Source: Pseudomonas pharyngis (lineage in GTDB: Bacteria; Pseudomonadota; Gammaproteobacteria; Pseudomonadales; Pseudomonadaceae). Taken from it: a DNA stretch of 64,000 nucleotides. Below are positions 17,674 to 27,724 of the stretch, one piece after another (the stretch's first letter is position 1; each line of letters starts with the position of its first letter). The notes beneath the pieces are model-generated. The model worked only from the letters and a program-made list of their open reading frames with translations. It was not told the origin of the DNA and did not search any database. The stretch lies in assembly GCF_021602345.1 (NCBI RefSeq), contig NZ_BQID01000019.1:1-64000 (forward strand), read 5' to 3'. Both the position numbers and the translations under genes were made by a program.

Positions 17674-18579
17674 TTACGGCCTGCCCCACATCTGCATGGC
17701 GAACTCGACGAAGCGACGCAGTTTCGGCAGCCGATAGCGATCCGGCGCGTAAAGCAGATGCATCGGGCGGTTCGGCGGCTGGTAGTCCGGCATCACGACG
17801 ACCAGTCGGCCGTCGCGCAGGTCCTGTTCCACCAGTGCATCCGGCAGCATCACGATGCCCATGCCGGTGCGCGCGGCCTGATGCAGGCCGGCGGAGCTGT
17901 TGATCAGCATCGGGCCTTTGACGTCGACCATGATGTCCCCGTCCGGGCCGCTGAGGCGCCACTGCTTTTCCACCGATTGCCAGTCATCGCCGGCGGGGTA
18001 GGCGAAGGACAGACAGTCGTGCTGGCGCAGTTCTTCAGGCGTGAGCGGCATGCCGCGTCGGGCAACGTATTCCGGGGAGGCGCAGACGGTCAGGGTGTAG
18101 TCGATCAGCGGGCGGGCGATCAGGTTGGACTGGTCGAAGTGGCCCAGTCGGAAGGCCACGTCGAGACCGCTTTCCAACAGATCCGGGCGACGGTTGGTCA
18201 GGATCACGTCGAGTTTGACCTGCGGACATTGCAGGGAAAACTCGCTGAGCGCCGGGGCCAGGCGTTCGACGCCAAAGGTCAGCGGCGCGGTCACCCGCAG
18301 GATGCCGCGCGGTTCATCCAGCGTCTGTTCGGCGAGCCGTTCGGAGTCGGCGACCAGACCTAATACCTCCAGGCAGCGCTGGTAGTAAACGCTGCCGAAC
18401 TCGGTCAGTCGCTGGCGGCGGGTGGTGCGTTGCAGCAATTGCACACCGAGCCGTTGCTCCAGTGCCCGCAGGTGATTGCCCACCATGGTCGTGGACATTT
18501 CGCACTGCAGCGCGGCCGCCGTCATGCTGCCGGACTCCACAACCTTGACGTACACGCTCATCGACTGGAACAGATCCAT
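17674..18579 (-). CDS. LysR-family transcriptional regulator
   Basis: The 301-residue protein has an N-terminal winged helix-turn-helix (MTAAALQCEMSTTMVGNHLR, ALEQRLGVQLLQRTTRR) and a C-terminal effector-binding fold of periplasmic-binding type. The start ATG 18579 is preferred over the TTG at 18585. The N-terminal MDLFQSMSVYVKVVESGSM is of the DsdC/ArgP-unlike 'AaeR/DmlR' style. It is divergent from the class III aminotransferase, which it may regulate as LysR proteins often do. Confidence 0.88.
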   Translation of the reverse strand: MDLFQSMSVYVKVVESGSMTAAALQCEMSTTMVGNHLRALEQRLGVQLLQRTTRRQRLTEFGSVYYQRCLEVLGLVADSERLAEQTLDEPRGILRVTAPLTFGVERLAPALSEFSLQCPQVKLDVILTNRRPDLLESGLDVAFRLGHFDQSNLIARPLIDYTLTVCASPEYVARRGMPLTPEELRQHDCLSFAYPAGDDWQSVEKQWRLSGPDGDIMVDVKGPMLINSSAGLHQAARTGMGIVMLPDALVEQDLRDGRLVVVMPDYQPPNRPMHLLYAPDRYRLPKLRRFVEFAMQMWGRP

Positions 18580-18681
18580 TATCAAGTCCGGCTTTTAAAT
18601 GATTGAAGTTTTGCCGAGTTTATCCAGTTCAGGTGGATAACCATACTGCCAGCACCTCTCACCTCGCTGGAGTTTGCCGAC

Positions 18682-19854
18682 ATGACCGCCGCCCTGATGA
18701 ACACCTATCAACCGCTGGACCTGAGCTTCATCAAGGGCCTGGGCACCCGACTCTGGGATCAGGCGGGCCGCGAGTATCTGGACGCGGTGGCGGGCGTGGC
18801 GGTGACCAATGTCGGTCACTCGCACCCGCGCATTGTGTCGGCGATCAGCGAGCAGGCGGGATTGCTGCTGCACACCTCCAACCTCTACAGCATCGACTGG
18901 CAACAGTCGCTGGCGCAGAAGCTGACGCGGCTGGCGGGGATGGAGCGGGCGTTCTTCAACAACTCCGGTGCCGAGGCCAATGAAACCGCACTGAAACTGG
19001 CGCGCCTTTACGGCTGGCGCAAAGGCATCGAGCAGCCGCTGGTGGTGGTGATGGCCAACGCGTTTCATGGGCGTACCCTCGGCACCTTGTCCGCCAGCGA
19101 TGGCCCGGCGGTGCGCCTGGGCTTCAATGAGTTGCCCGGGGATTTCGTCAAGGTTCCGTTCGGCGATCTTGAGGCGCTGGAGCAGGTACAGCGCAAGCAT
19201 GGCCAGCGGATCGTGGCGATTCTGGTCGAGCCGATTCAGGGTGAAAGCGGCGTGCAACTGGCGCCGCCCGGCTACCTCAAGGCCCTGCGCGAGCTGTGCA
19301 ACCGTCACGCCTGGCTGCTGATGCTCGACGAAATCCAGACCGGCATCGGCCGCACCGGCCGCTGGTTCGCGTTCCAGCACGAAGGTATCATTCCCGACGT
19401 CATGACCCTCGCCAAGGGCCTGGGCAACGGCGTGCCGATCGGCGCCTGCCTGGCACGGGGCCGAGCGGCGGATCTGTTCACCCCCGGCAGCCACGGCAGC
19501 ACCTTCGGCGGCAATCCATTGGCGTGTCGGGTGGGCTGCACCGTGCTCGAGATCATCGAGGAACAAGGCCTGCTGGAAAATGCCAGGGTCCAGGGTGAGC
19601 GCCTGCTGACCCGCTTGCGTGCAGAGCTGGCAGACAATCCGAATGTGCTGGCGATTCGTGGACAAGGGCTGATGATCGGCATCGAACTCAAACAGCCGAT
19701 CCGCGACCTGACATTGATTGCCGCGCGGGATCATGGACTGCTGATCAACGTCACTCGCGGCAAGACGATCCGGCTGCTGCCGCCGCTGACGATTGATGAG
19801 CGGGAGGTGGGGATGATTGCCAGAGGGGTGGCGCGAGCGCTGGGCGAGAGCTGA
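18682..19854 (+). CDS. Class III PLP aminotransferase (acetylornithine aminotransferase-like)
   Basis: This 390-residue enzyme of the ArgD/AstC/AruC family transfers an amino group between an omega-amino donor such as N-acetylornithine and 2-oxoglutarate. Visible signatures are [18 protein letters not shown] (PLP phosphate site), [20 protein letters not shown], and the PLP-binding lysine K245 in TLAKGLGNG. An alternative start at 18697 is possible. Pseudomonads usually carry several paralogues, so which substrate this one uses is unclear. The divergent LysR gene suggests substrate-inducible, probably catabolic, expression. Confidence 0.85.
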   Translation: MTAALMNTYQPLDLSFIKGLGTRLWDQAGREYLDAVAGVAVTNVGHSHPRIVSAISEQAGLLLHTSNLYSIDWQQSLAQKLTRLAGMERAFFNNSGAEANETALKLARLYGWRKGIEQPLVVVMANAFHGRTLGTLSASDGPAVRLGFNELPGDFVKVPFGDLEALEQVQRKHGQRIVAILVEPIQGESGVQLAPPGYLKALRELCNRHAWLLMLDEIQTGIGRTGRWFAFQHEGIIPDVMTLAKGLGNGVPIGACLARGRAADLFTPGSHGSTFGGNPLACRVGCTVLEIIEEQGLLENARVQGERLLTRLRAELADNPNVLAIRGQGLMIGIELKQPIRDLTLIAARDHGLLINVTRGKTIRLLPPLTIDEREVGMIARGVARALGES

Positions 19855-19872
19855 TTTTCCCGCTTGCGTCTG

Positions 19873-19905
19873 AAATGGCTGCCGTTTTTTCGGCAGCCAT
19901 TTTTT
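19873..19905. terminator. Bidirectional terminator between convergent genes
   Basis: AAATGGCTGCCG, loop of T6, CGGCAGCCATTTTTT. It lies between the aminotransferase and the convergent PhoD-like gene. Confidence 0.88.
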
Positions 19906-19907
19906 GC

Positions 19908-21827
19908 TTAATCAGGATAATCCGACAAATCCGGCGCCAGCATCCGGGTCTTCGGTGCGCCATTCGAGTTGTGCTGGATGATGTCGCTCGGCTGTCCCTG
20001 ATGATTGAAAAATACCTGACCGATCCCCGCCGAATTCCACAACCGTTCACCCGCTTCGGCGTGCTCCGGCACGTACGGGACGATGCGCATGCGGCGGCGT
20101 TTGGTCAACCAGTTGAGTGGCGAGCGCGGTGAGTAGAGCCAGCGGTTGAGACGGTCGAACCATTCCAGCAGGGTCGGGGGAAATTCGTTCTTGATGCCGC
20201 TGCTGGTGATCTGCCAGATGCGCGGCCGGGCCTTGCGGTGTCGGATCAGGACTTCGTAGACGAAGGAATAATGCACGTCGCCTGACAGCACCACGTAACT
20301 GCCCGGTGTACGCGAGTGTCGGAAAATGTTCAGGATCACCTGGGCGGCGCCGCGATGGGCCATCCAGTTTTCTGCGTCCACCAGCAGTGGATAACCGCAC
20401 CAGCTGAATACTCGCTGCACGGTTTCGATCAGCTTCACGCCGAAGATCGGCGCCGGCGAAACGATGATCGCCGAAGGATGGTCGAGCAGTTCCTGCTGCA
20501 GTTCGCTCAAGGCTTCCCAGTCCAGCAAACCCGACGGTTGCTTGAGCGCCATTTCGCTGCGCCAGCGTCGGGTTCGGGTGTCGAGCACCACCAGCGCCGG
20601 GCTGGTTGGCATTACGAAATGCCATTGCTGAAAGCGCAGCAGTTCCTCAATCAATTCGTCCTGCACGGGAGCGTCGAGATAGCGGTCTTCACCGCTGGCG
20701 CTCAGGCCGCGGGTTTTCTCCAGTACAGCGCTGAATGCATCCGGATTGTTGCCCCAGCCCTGACACAACATGTAGGCGATCAGCGCGTTGCCGATGATGC
20801 GTTTGGAGAACGGGTGGCCGTAGGCCGTTTCCTCCCATTGCGCGGACAGATTCCAGTCATCGGTGATGTCGTGGTCATCGAAAATCATCAGGCTCGGCAA
20901 GTGCGCCAGTGCCCGGGCCACCTGGCCGAGGCCGGCCTTGAAACCGTCGATGCGGGTCTGTTCGAGGGCGTAGCGCTTGAGGCGTTCCGGCGTCAGCGCT
21001 GGCGGCTGCGGATTGACCAGCGTCCAAGGCGTTGGCGACCACACCAGCAAATACATGGCCATGACTTCGGCGAACGTCACAAGGTGATTGTCGGCGCTGC
21101 TGCTGGTGAAAATCGGTTTGCGCGCACCGCCGAAGAAACGCTCGCGCAATGTCTCGTTGCTTTCCAGTGCCGGCAGCAAATCCGCGCGATGGTAGTAGCT
21201 GGCCGGGTGTTCGTAGAGTTTCGCGCTGTCACTGACCACCGCGCCTTCGAGGTGTTCACCGAACAGACCGAGGCGCTCGATCAAGGCATGAATCGCCCGC
21301 AACATCGGACCGGCCACGTCGTCGGCGTAAACCTGATCACCGCTCATCATCAACAGGGCGGGGCGTTGCTGCGGATCGGTTTCGGCGGCCAGCAACCGGT
21401 CAACACAGAGCAGGCCGTCGGCGGCCGGGTGATGGGGCTTGCGGCAGGAGCCGTGGAGCAACTGGTCGATGCGCGAGCGCAGGACGAAGTTCGGGCAGGT
21501 GGCGTCGTCGTAGAGCAGGTGTGGCGCCCATTCGGCGATGGGCTGCAAGCCATCGATCAACAGGTCGTAGTCGATGCGGGTGTCGCAGGGCAGGGCGGTT
21601 TCCAGCGGAACGTCGATCAGGTGAACAAACGCCCGGGTGCCTACCGGAATGACCGTGCATTTCCCGGCATCCAGTGGAATGTCTCCTACGCCTTGCAGGC
21701 GCAAGGTCAACGACAGCTCGCGGCTGCCCACCAGCCAAAACACTAAGCGCGTCGGTTCCAGTCGGCGCAGCAGTGGCCCGGCCAGAACAGCAGGCAACAG
21801 GTTCAGGTCATCAGGTGTCGGAGGCAT
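19908..21827 (-). CDS. PhoD-like metallophosphatase
   Basis: The 639-residue protein contains the PhoD-type metallophosphoesterase motifs LMMSGDQVYADD (about 179-190), IFDDHDITDDWN (about 315-326) and VVLSGDVHYSFVYE (about 537-550), which supply metal-ligand Asp and His residues. No signal peptide is seen, unlike secreted Tat-exported PhoD, so it is probably a cytoplasmic member of the family. The N-terminal 100 residues are beta-rich. The true substrate is unknown; alkaline phosphatase D annotations for this group are generic. Confidence 0.8.
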   Translation of the reverse strand: MPPTPDDLNLLPAVLAGPLLRRLEPTRLVFWLVGSRELSLTLRLQGVGDIPLDAGKCTVIPVGTRAFVHLIDVPLETALPCDTRIDYDLLIDGLQPIAEWAPHLLYDDATCPNFVLRSRIDQLLHGSCRKPHHPAADGLLCVDRLLAAETDPQQRPALLMMSGDQVYADDVAGPMLRAIHALIERLGLFGEHLEGAVVSDSAKLYEHPASYYHRADLLPALESNETLRERFFGGARKPIFTSSSADNHLVTFAEVMAMYLLVWSPTPWTLVNPQPPALTPERLKRYALEQTRIDGFKAGLGQVARALAHLPSLMIFDDHDITDDWNLSAQWEETAYGHPFSKRIIGNALIAYMLCQGWGNNPDAFSAVLEKTRGLSASGEDRYLDAPVQDELIEELLRFQQWHFVMPTSPALVVLDTRTRRWRSEMALKQPSGLLDWEALSELQQELLDHPSAIIVSPAPIFGVKLIETVQRVFSWCGYPLLVDAENWMAHRGAAQVILNIFRHSRTPGSYVVLSGDVHYSFVYEVLIRHRKARPRIWQITSSGIKNEFPPTLLEWFDRLNRWLYSPRSPLNWLTKRRRMRIVPYVPEHAEAGERLWNSAGIGQVFFNHQGQPSDIIQHNSNGAPKTRMLAPDLSDYPD

Positions 21828-21898
21828 CGGGGGACAAGCTCAAGGCGCACAGGCTGGCGATGATAGCGCAGCCGGCGCCTCGAACCCTTAAACCAGAC

Positions 21899-22645
21899 TT
21901 AAGAGCCTGTTTTTTCCAGCTTCAGCGCCAACAGGCGCCATTCGGCAGGTGTCGCATCGACTCTTTGCTGTTCCTGTACGGAGCAGTCGAAGCGGTACGT
22001 CACGTCGTCGCCATTCATGTTCCGCGCGGTGACGGTGTTGCTGAAGGTGTAAACCTGATCCTTGAAGCGCTGCGGTGTCAGGCTTTTGCTGTCGGCAAAA
22101 CGGGCAGATGCGGGGAAGCGCAAGGTGCTGGTCACGAACGGGCTGCACATGACATACGCGAGCATCGACTTGTCGCCCTGCGCGTCGGCGCGCAGTTTTT
22201 TGCTCAGCGCCGTCAGGGCCTTGCGCCCCTGATCGTCACTCTGGTCGATCACGGTTTGCACCGACATCGTCTTCGGCGCCCGACTGGCGTAGTTCGGCAG
22301 CAACGCGGAATCCGCTGGAGAGGGCTTGTTGTCCGGCTCGATAGCGGCAAACACCGGCGCATCTTTCAGCGCAGCAGGGCTTGCAACCGCCTCGGCTTCC
22401 GGCAGCAACGAGGTCGGCTCGGCTTCCTGCTGTGCCACGACGTTTTCAGTCTGCGCGGCTTCGTAATGATGCGCCGACGGGAGCAGTGAAAAGCTGATCG
22501 CCAACACCACCATCGCCACAATGAAACCGCCTGCCGCACCGACCAGGTGGCCGTAGAACAAGTGCCAGCTGCCGCGGTTTTTCACTACCCAGCGCCACAT
22601 GAAACCCCAGGCCGCGACAAATGCCAGAAAACGCAGAAACTCCAT
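21899..22645 (-). CDS. Membrane-anchored protein, family member A of a local paralogue set
   Basis: The 248-residue protein has two N-terminal membrane helices flanking WRWVVKNRGSWHLFYGHLV (about 17-35). This block clearly matches the start of the two small membrane proteins at 22766-23119 and 24010-24375. A Pro/Glu-rich linker (about 60-115) leads to a soluble domain with two cysteines (AYVMCSPF, RFDCSVQEQ) that may form a disulfide outside the membrane. I do not recognise the soluble domain. A copy of the shared upstream motif lies 58 bp before the start. Confidence 0.7.
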   Translation of the reverse strand: MEFLRFLAFVAAWGFMWRWVVKNRGSWHLFYGHLVGAAGGFIVAMVVLAISFSLLPSAHHYEAAQTENVVAQQEAEPTSLLPEAEAVASPAALKDAPVFAAIEPDNKPSPADSALLPNYASRAPKTMSVQTVIDQSDDQGRKALTALSKKLRADAQGDKSMLAYVMCSPFVTSTLRFPASARFADSKSLTPQRFKDQVYTFSNTVTARNMNGDDVTYRFDCSVQEQQRVDATPAEWRLLALKLEKTGS

Positions 22646-22703
22646 TCGATCCTTTCCTTAAACCTGCAAAACCTGAATTCAGCGCTCGCAGTGCTGAGAT
22701 GGG

Positions 22704-22724
22704 CGGCAAGATAGCAAAATAGAC
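22704..22724 (-). repeat. Upstream motif copy 1 (short copy)
   Basis: CGGCAAGATAGCAAAATAG plus two bases; this core is shared with the copies at 23179-23227 and 24435-24483. It lies 58 bp upstream of the gene ending at 22645. On the minus strand it reads CTATTTTGCTATCTTGCCG, which could contain a -10 element (TATCTT or TATTTT). Confidence 0.7.
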
Positions 22725-22765
22725 ATCCGCTGCTACAGCAACCATCGCATTCAACGCCGGTAAAA

Positions 22766-23119
22766 TTATTTGAGTGCAAAAAACATGAATGTTGTCAGGC
22801 CGGCCACGGTGCCGCAAAGGCCTGCCAGTAGCTGACGCGCAACAGGATGTTCGACCTGCGTTCGATGGGATACCAGCATCCATACACCCACCAGCGCCGC
22901 AGCGGTTGTCAGCATCTGCAGCACTGTGCCCATGAGCCCGGGTATGGGCGGCCGGTCCGCCCCGAACAAGCGAATGTAAAACTCCGAGACCACCACGCCT
23001 ACCATCATGCCGCTGGCGGCACCGAGCATATTGGCGAGGATCAGATTCCAGGCACCACGCTGCCTGACAACCCATACCCACATGGCCGCCCAGGCAAAAA
23101 ACATAACGGCTATTTCCAT
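22766..23119 (-). CDS. Small membrane protein, family member B
   Basis: The 117-residue protein has about four transmembrane helices. The N-terminal block MWVWVVRQRGAWNLILANML matches members A and C. The C-terminal block EHPVARQLLAGLCGTVAGLT matches member C closely. The intervening loop (FGADRPPIPGL) is variable. No catalytic motif is seen and the function is unknown. The shared upstream motif lies 59 bp before ATG 23119. Confidence 0.72.
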   Translation of the reverse strand: MEIAVMFFAWAAMWVWVVRQRGAWNLILANMLGAASGMMVGVVVSEFYIRLFGADRPPIPGLMGTVLQMLTTAAALVGVWMLVSHRTQVEHPVARQLLAGLCGTVAGLTTFMFFALK

Positions 23120-23178
23120 CGCATTCTTCCTTCGGAATCGGTGTTGATCAGGCCCTTGGCACCTTGGTCGACAGTGGA

Positions 23179-23227
23179 CGGCAAGATAGCAAAATAGTAG
23201 CGTCGCGCCACTGACTTCATCTCCGTA
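23179..23227 (-). repeat. Upstream motif copy 2
   Basis: This 49-bp unit runs from CGGCAAGATAGCAAAATAG to TTCATCTCCGTA and is about 43/49 identical by eye to copy 3. It sits 59 bp upstream of member B and also lies immediately upstream of the plus-strand gene at 23239, so it may serve both directions. Confidence 0.72.
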
Positions 23228-23238
23228 ATGGACTACTC

Positions 23239-23985
23239 ATGCCTGCTCTCAAAACCTGCCGTCTGTTTTGTGTGTTCGTCTTTGCTACCACGCTGACCCC
23301 GGCATTCGCCGCCTGGAAAGAGCACCCGGAAAACAGCTGGAAGTATTACCTCGCCAACTGTCAGCGCATGCAGGAAAAAATGGCCGACGTCCAAAGCGGT
23401 CGCGTGCCCGGTGCCTTTGAGGTGATGGGCGATCTGGAGAACAGTCAGGGGAGCATGAATGAACACCGCCCAAACCTGCCTCCCCAATACCTCGCCTCCG
23501 GGGAATTCGCTCAATGCGAAAACGTGGCGGCCGAGGCCGATGCGATGATTGCCCGTGGCAAAGCCGAGTTCGCCGACAGAATGAACCAGGCCGCCGAGCA
23601 AGGCCGCATCGCCCACCAGAACTCCCCCGAATACCAACGCGCCCGTTCACTCGGCTACAGCGATGTCGGCGAAATCTCCTTCCTCAAACTTCACGAAGAC
23701 ATGGACGGCGAAGCCCGCCTGAAAACCATGCTGATTACCGTCGATCAAGTCTGCGGCCAATACTTTCGCGCCACGCAGTATGTGAAGCCGTATGTGATCT
23801 ACACCGTGCGGCCGTCGGATGGCGGGTGTGGCGAGGAAAAGCGCGTGGCGATCGTCGGCGGCAGATCGGTGGAGAAGGGCGATTACATCGATGAGCGGGG
23901 CGAGTTTCAGTATGTGGGCTGGAAGAAGATTGTCGGTGCGGATGGGTTTGCGACGGATATTCGTGTGTTGAAGGCTCGGCGCTGA
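23239..23985 (+). CDS. Secreted hypothetical protein
   Basis: The 248-residue product has a signal peptide (TCRLFCVFVFATTLTPAFA, cleavage after AFA). The N-terminal region after it (NSWKYYLANCQRMQEKMADV) is helical. The C-terminal half is beta-rich with two cysteines (VDQVCGQYF, DGGCGEEKRV). It is predicted to be periplasmic. It is inserted on the opposite strand between members B and C of the membrane-protein family. Function not recognised. Confidence 0.7.
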   Translation: MPALKTCRLFCVFVFATTLTPAFAAWKEHPENSWKYYLANCQRMQEKMADVQSGRVPGAFEVMGDLENSQGSMNEHRPNLPPQYLASGEFAQCENVAAEADAMIARGKAEFADRMNQAAEQGRIAHQNSPEYQRARSLGYSDVGEISFLKLHEDMDGEARLKTMLITVDQVCGQYFRATQYVKPYVIYTVRPSDGGCGEEKRVAIVGGRSVEKGDYIDERGEFQYVGWKKIVGADGFATDIRVLKARR

Positions 23986-24009
23986 CTGCAAAACAGTCAC
24001 GCCGTCCTG

Positions 24010-24375
24010 TCACGAGTGGGGGAAATAATTCACCGCCAGAAACATCAGGGTCGCCATGCCCGCGGCCAAGCCACACACCGCGCCGAGCAACTGACGTGCG
24101 ACCGGGTGTTCGGGTTGACGGCGATTGGCAATCCACAGCCATACCCCCGCCAGAACACCCGCGCTGGTGAGGAACACCACCAGACTGCGATTCAGGTTGG
24201 GTGTCGCCATCGACGTACCAATGACTGCGTCGTAAATCAGCGTGAACACAATGCCGGTAACCACGCCACTTCCGGCGCCGGCAAGGTTGGCCAGCAACAG
24301 GTTCCACTCACCCCGTTGCTTCACTACCCACAGCCAGGTTCCAGCCATCACCAGCAAGCACAACACAGCATCCAT
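24010..24375 (-). CDS. Small membrane protein, family member C
   Basis: The 121-residue protein has about four transmembrane helices and parallels member B throughout: TWLWVVKQRGEWNLLLANLA near the N-terminus and PEHPVARQLLGAVCGLAAGM near the C-terminus. The loop between helices 2 and 3 differs. It is preceded by the best-preserved copy of the shared upstream motif, 59 bp away. Its stop lies 25 bp from the convergent secreted-protein gene. Confidence 0.72.
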   Translation of the reverse strand: MDAVLCLLVMAGTWLWVVKQRGEWNLLLANLAGAGSGVVTGIVFTLIYDAVIGTSMATPNLNRSLVVFLTSAGVLAGVWLWIANRRQPEHPVARQLLGAVCGLAAGMATLMFLAVNYFPHS

Positions 24376-24434
24376 TTTGGTTTATTCCCGAGTGCGCGAT
24401 AACAGAGGCGGTTGACAGGCCTCTAGCGAGTGGG

Positions 24435-24483
24435 CGGCAAGATATCAAAATAGAAGCTTCGCGCCACTTTCTTCATCTGCGTA
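24435..24483 (-). repeat. Upstream motif copy 3
   Basis: 49 bp, from CGGCAAGATATCAAAATAG to TTCATCTGCGTA. It lies 59 bp upstream of member C and begins 2 bp past the stop of the minus-strand gene at 24486-24815. Confidence 0.72.
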
Positions 24484-24485
24484 GC

Positions 24486-24815
24486 TTAAAGAATGTCCTT
24501 CAAATAACCCTTGAGCGCGAGGAGCGGCTGATTCAGCTGCTCCAGCGACTGCGCCTGACTGAAGTCGGTCGACAACTTGTGCAGTTCCCGCCCCAACGGT
24601 TTCTCGACGCCACCCAACGCATCCATCGCCAGCGCCAGACACTCGTTCATTTTGAACTGGATCGTCTCGACATCACCCCGGCGCACCAGCAGTTCGAACA
24701 CATCCTTCTGATAGTCGCCCATGACCATGTCATCGCGCAGAATCGGGCTCAGGCCTTCTTCCTCGTACGCGAGTTTGAGGGAGAACAGGGCGACGGTTTC
24801 CAGTGACGTTTCCAT
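24486..24815 (-). CDS. Small helical hypothetical protein
   Basis: The 109-residue protein runs from ATG 24815 (AGG 8 bp upstream). It looks all-helical and acidic (LETVALFSLKLAYEEEGLS at the start, YLKDIL at the end). No cysteines besides one (NECLALAMDAL), no signal, no membrane segment. The longer frame upstream runs across the tRNA-Leu gene and is rejected. Not recognised. Confidence 0.6.
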   Translation of the reverse strand: METSLETVALFSLKLAYEEEGLSPILRDDMVMGDYQKDVFELLVRRGDVETIQFKMNECLALAMDALGGVEKPLGRELHKLSTDFSQAQSLEQLNQPLLALKGYLKDIL

Positions 24816-24870
24816 GGGGTGAACCTGTGTGGGATCTCGCCGGAGGGCCGGCGGCACTTTCCGACAGACG

Positions 24871-24903
24871 AAAAAAAAGGCCTTGCTAAGCAAGACCTTT
24901 TCT
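24871..24903 (-). terminator. Terminator after tRNA-Leu
   Basis: On the minus strand AAGGTCTTGC-TTA-GCAAGGCCTT is followed by eight Ts, 5 bp after the tRNA 3' end. Confidence 0.9.
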
Positions 24904-24908
24904 AATTT

Positions 24909-24993
24909 TGGTGCCCCGAGGGAGACTCGAACTCCCACTCCTTTCGAAAACGGATTTTGAATCCGCCGCGTCTACCAATTCCGCCATCAGGGC
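24909..24993 (-). tRNA. tRNA-Leu (anticodon CAA)
   Basis: This 85-nt class II tRNA includes an encoded CCA. On the minus strand it starts GCCCTGATGGCGGAATTGGT. It has the anticodon loop TTCAAAA (anticodon CAA, decoding UUG), a variable arm around CGTTTTCGAAAGGAG, and the T-arm GTTCGAGTC. The acceptor stem pairs GCCC at the 5' end with GGGC before ACCA. Confidence 0.95.
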
Positions 24994-25006
24994 TCAATGG
25001 CGGCGA

Positions 25007-25035
25007 AGTATAGAGAGGTGCCTACCGTTGGTCAA
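25007..25035 (-). promoter_or_regulatory. Promoter of tRNA-Leu
   Basis: On the minus strand TTGACC (25030-25035) and TATACT (25007-25012) are separated by exactly 17 bp, followed by a GC-rich discriminator (TCGCCGCC) as at stringently controlled stable-RNA promoters. Confidence 0.8.
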
Positions 25036-25101
25036 TCACGTTTCATGGTCAATTTTCGATATTTCCGCTAGACTTTCCGGCCCTGCTAGACGAACCCCAT
25101 C

Positions 25102-27281
<2,180 letters not shown>

Positions 27282-27324
27282 GTTTTCTGACCCCAAGATT
27301 CAACATTTGCAACTGGAGTGCTAA

Positions 27325-27660
27325 ATGAGCTTTTTTATCTCTAATGCCATGGCTGACGCGGCTGCACCGGCTGCAGCGCCTATGGGCGGCGGCTTCGAGT
27401 GGATTTTCCTGGTCGGCTTCCTGGTCATCTTCTACCTGATGATCTGGCGTCCACAGGCCAAGCGCGCCAAAGAGCAGAAGAACCTGCTGAGCAGCCTGCA
27501 GAAGGGCGACGAAGTGGTCACCACCGGCGGCATCGCCGGCAAGATCACCAAAGTGGCCGATGACTTCGTGGTTCTGGAAGTTTCCGACACCGTGGAAATG
27601 AAGTTCCAGAAGGGCGCCATCGCCGCCACGCTGCCAAAAGGCACGCTGAAAGCGATCTAA
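27325..27660 (+). CDS. yajC: Preprotein translocase accessory subunit YajC
   Basis: This 111-residue inner-membrane protein has one transmembrane helix (FEWIFLVGFLVIFYLMIW, about 24-41) followed by the conserved RPQAKRAKEQKNLLSSLQKG and a small beta domain with DEVVTTGGIAGKI. It associates with SecDF. A GGAG ribosome site precedes ATG 27325. It is part of the tgt-yajC-secD-secF series. Confidence 0.95.
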   Translation: MSFFISNAMADAAAPAAAPMGGGFEWIFLVGFLVIFYLMIWRPQAKRAKEQKNLLSSLQKGDEVVTTGGIAGKITKVADDFVVLEVSDTVEMKFQKGAIAATLPKGTLKAI

Positions 27661-27684
27661 GGTTCCAACTTCTACTCAATCGAC

Positions 27685-27703
27685 GGGGCGCGCAAGGCGC
27701 CCC
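27685..27703 (+). other. GC-rich hairpin between yajC and secD
   Basis: GGGGCGC, 5-base loop, GCGCCCC: a perfect 7-bp stem 20 bp upstream of the secD start, without a T-run. It could modulate mRNA stability or expression balance within the operon. Confidence 0.5.
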
Positions 27704-27724
27704 GCGTTCATAACGGGCGGCGTG

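Noticed and set aside
24816-24938. N-terminal extension of the small helical protein at 24486-24815
   Set aside because: The extension would read through tRNA-Leu and its terminator; the ATG at 24815 has its own ribosome site.
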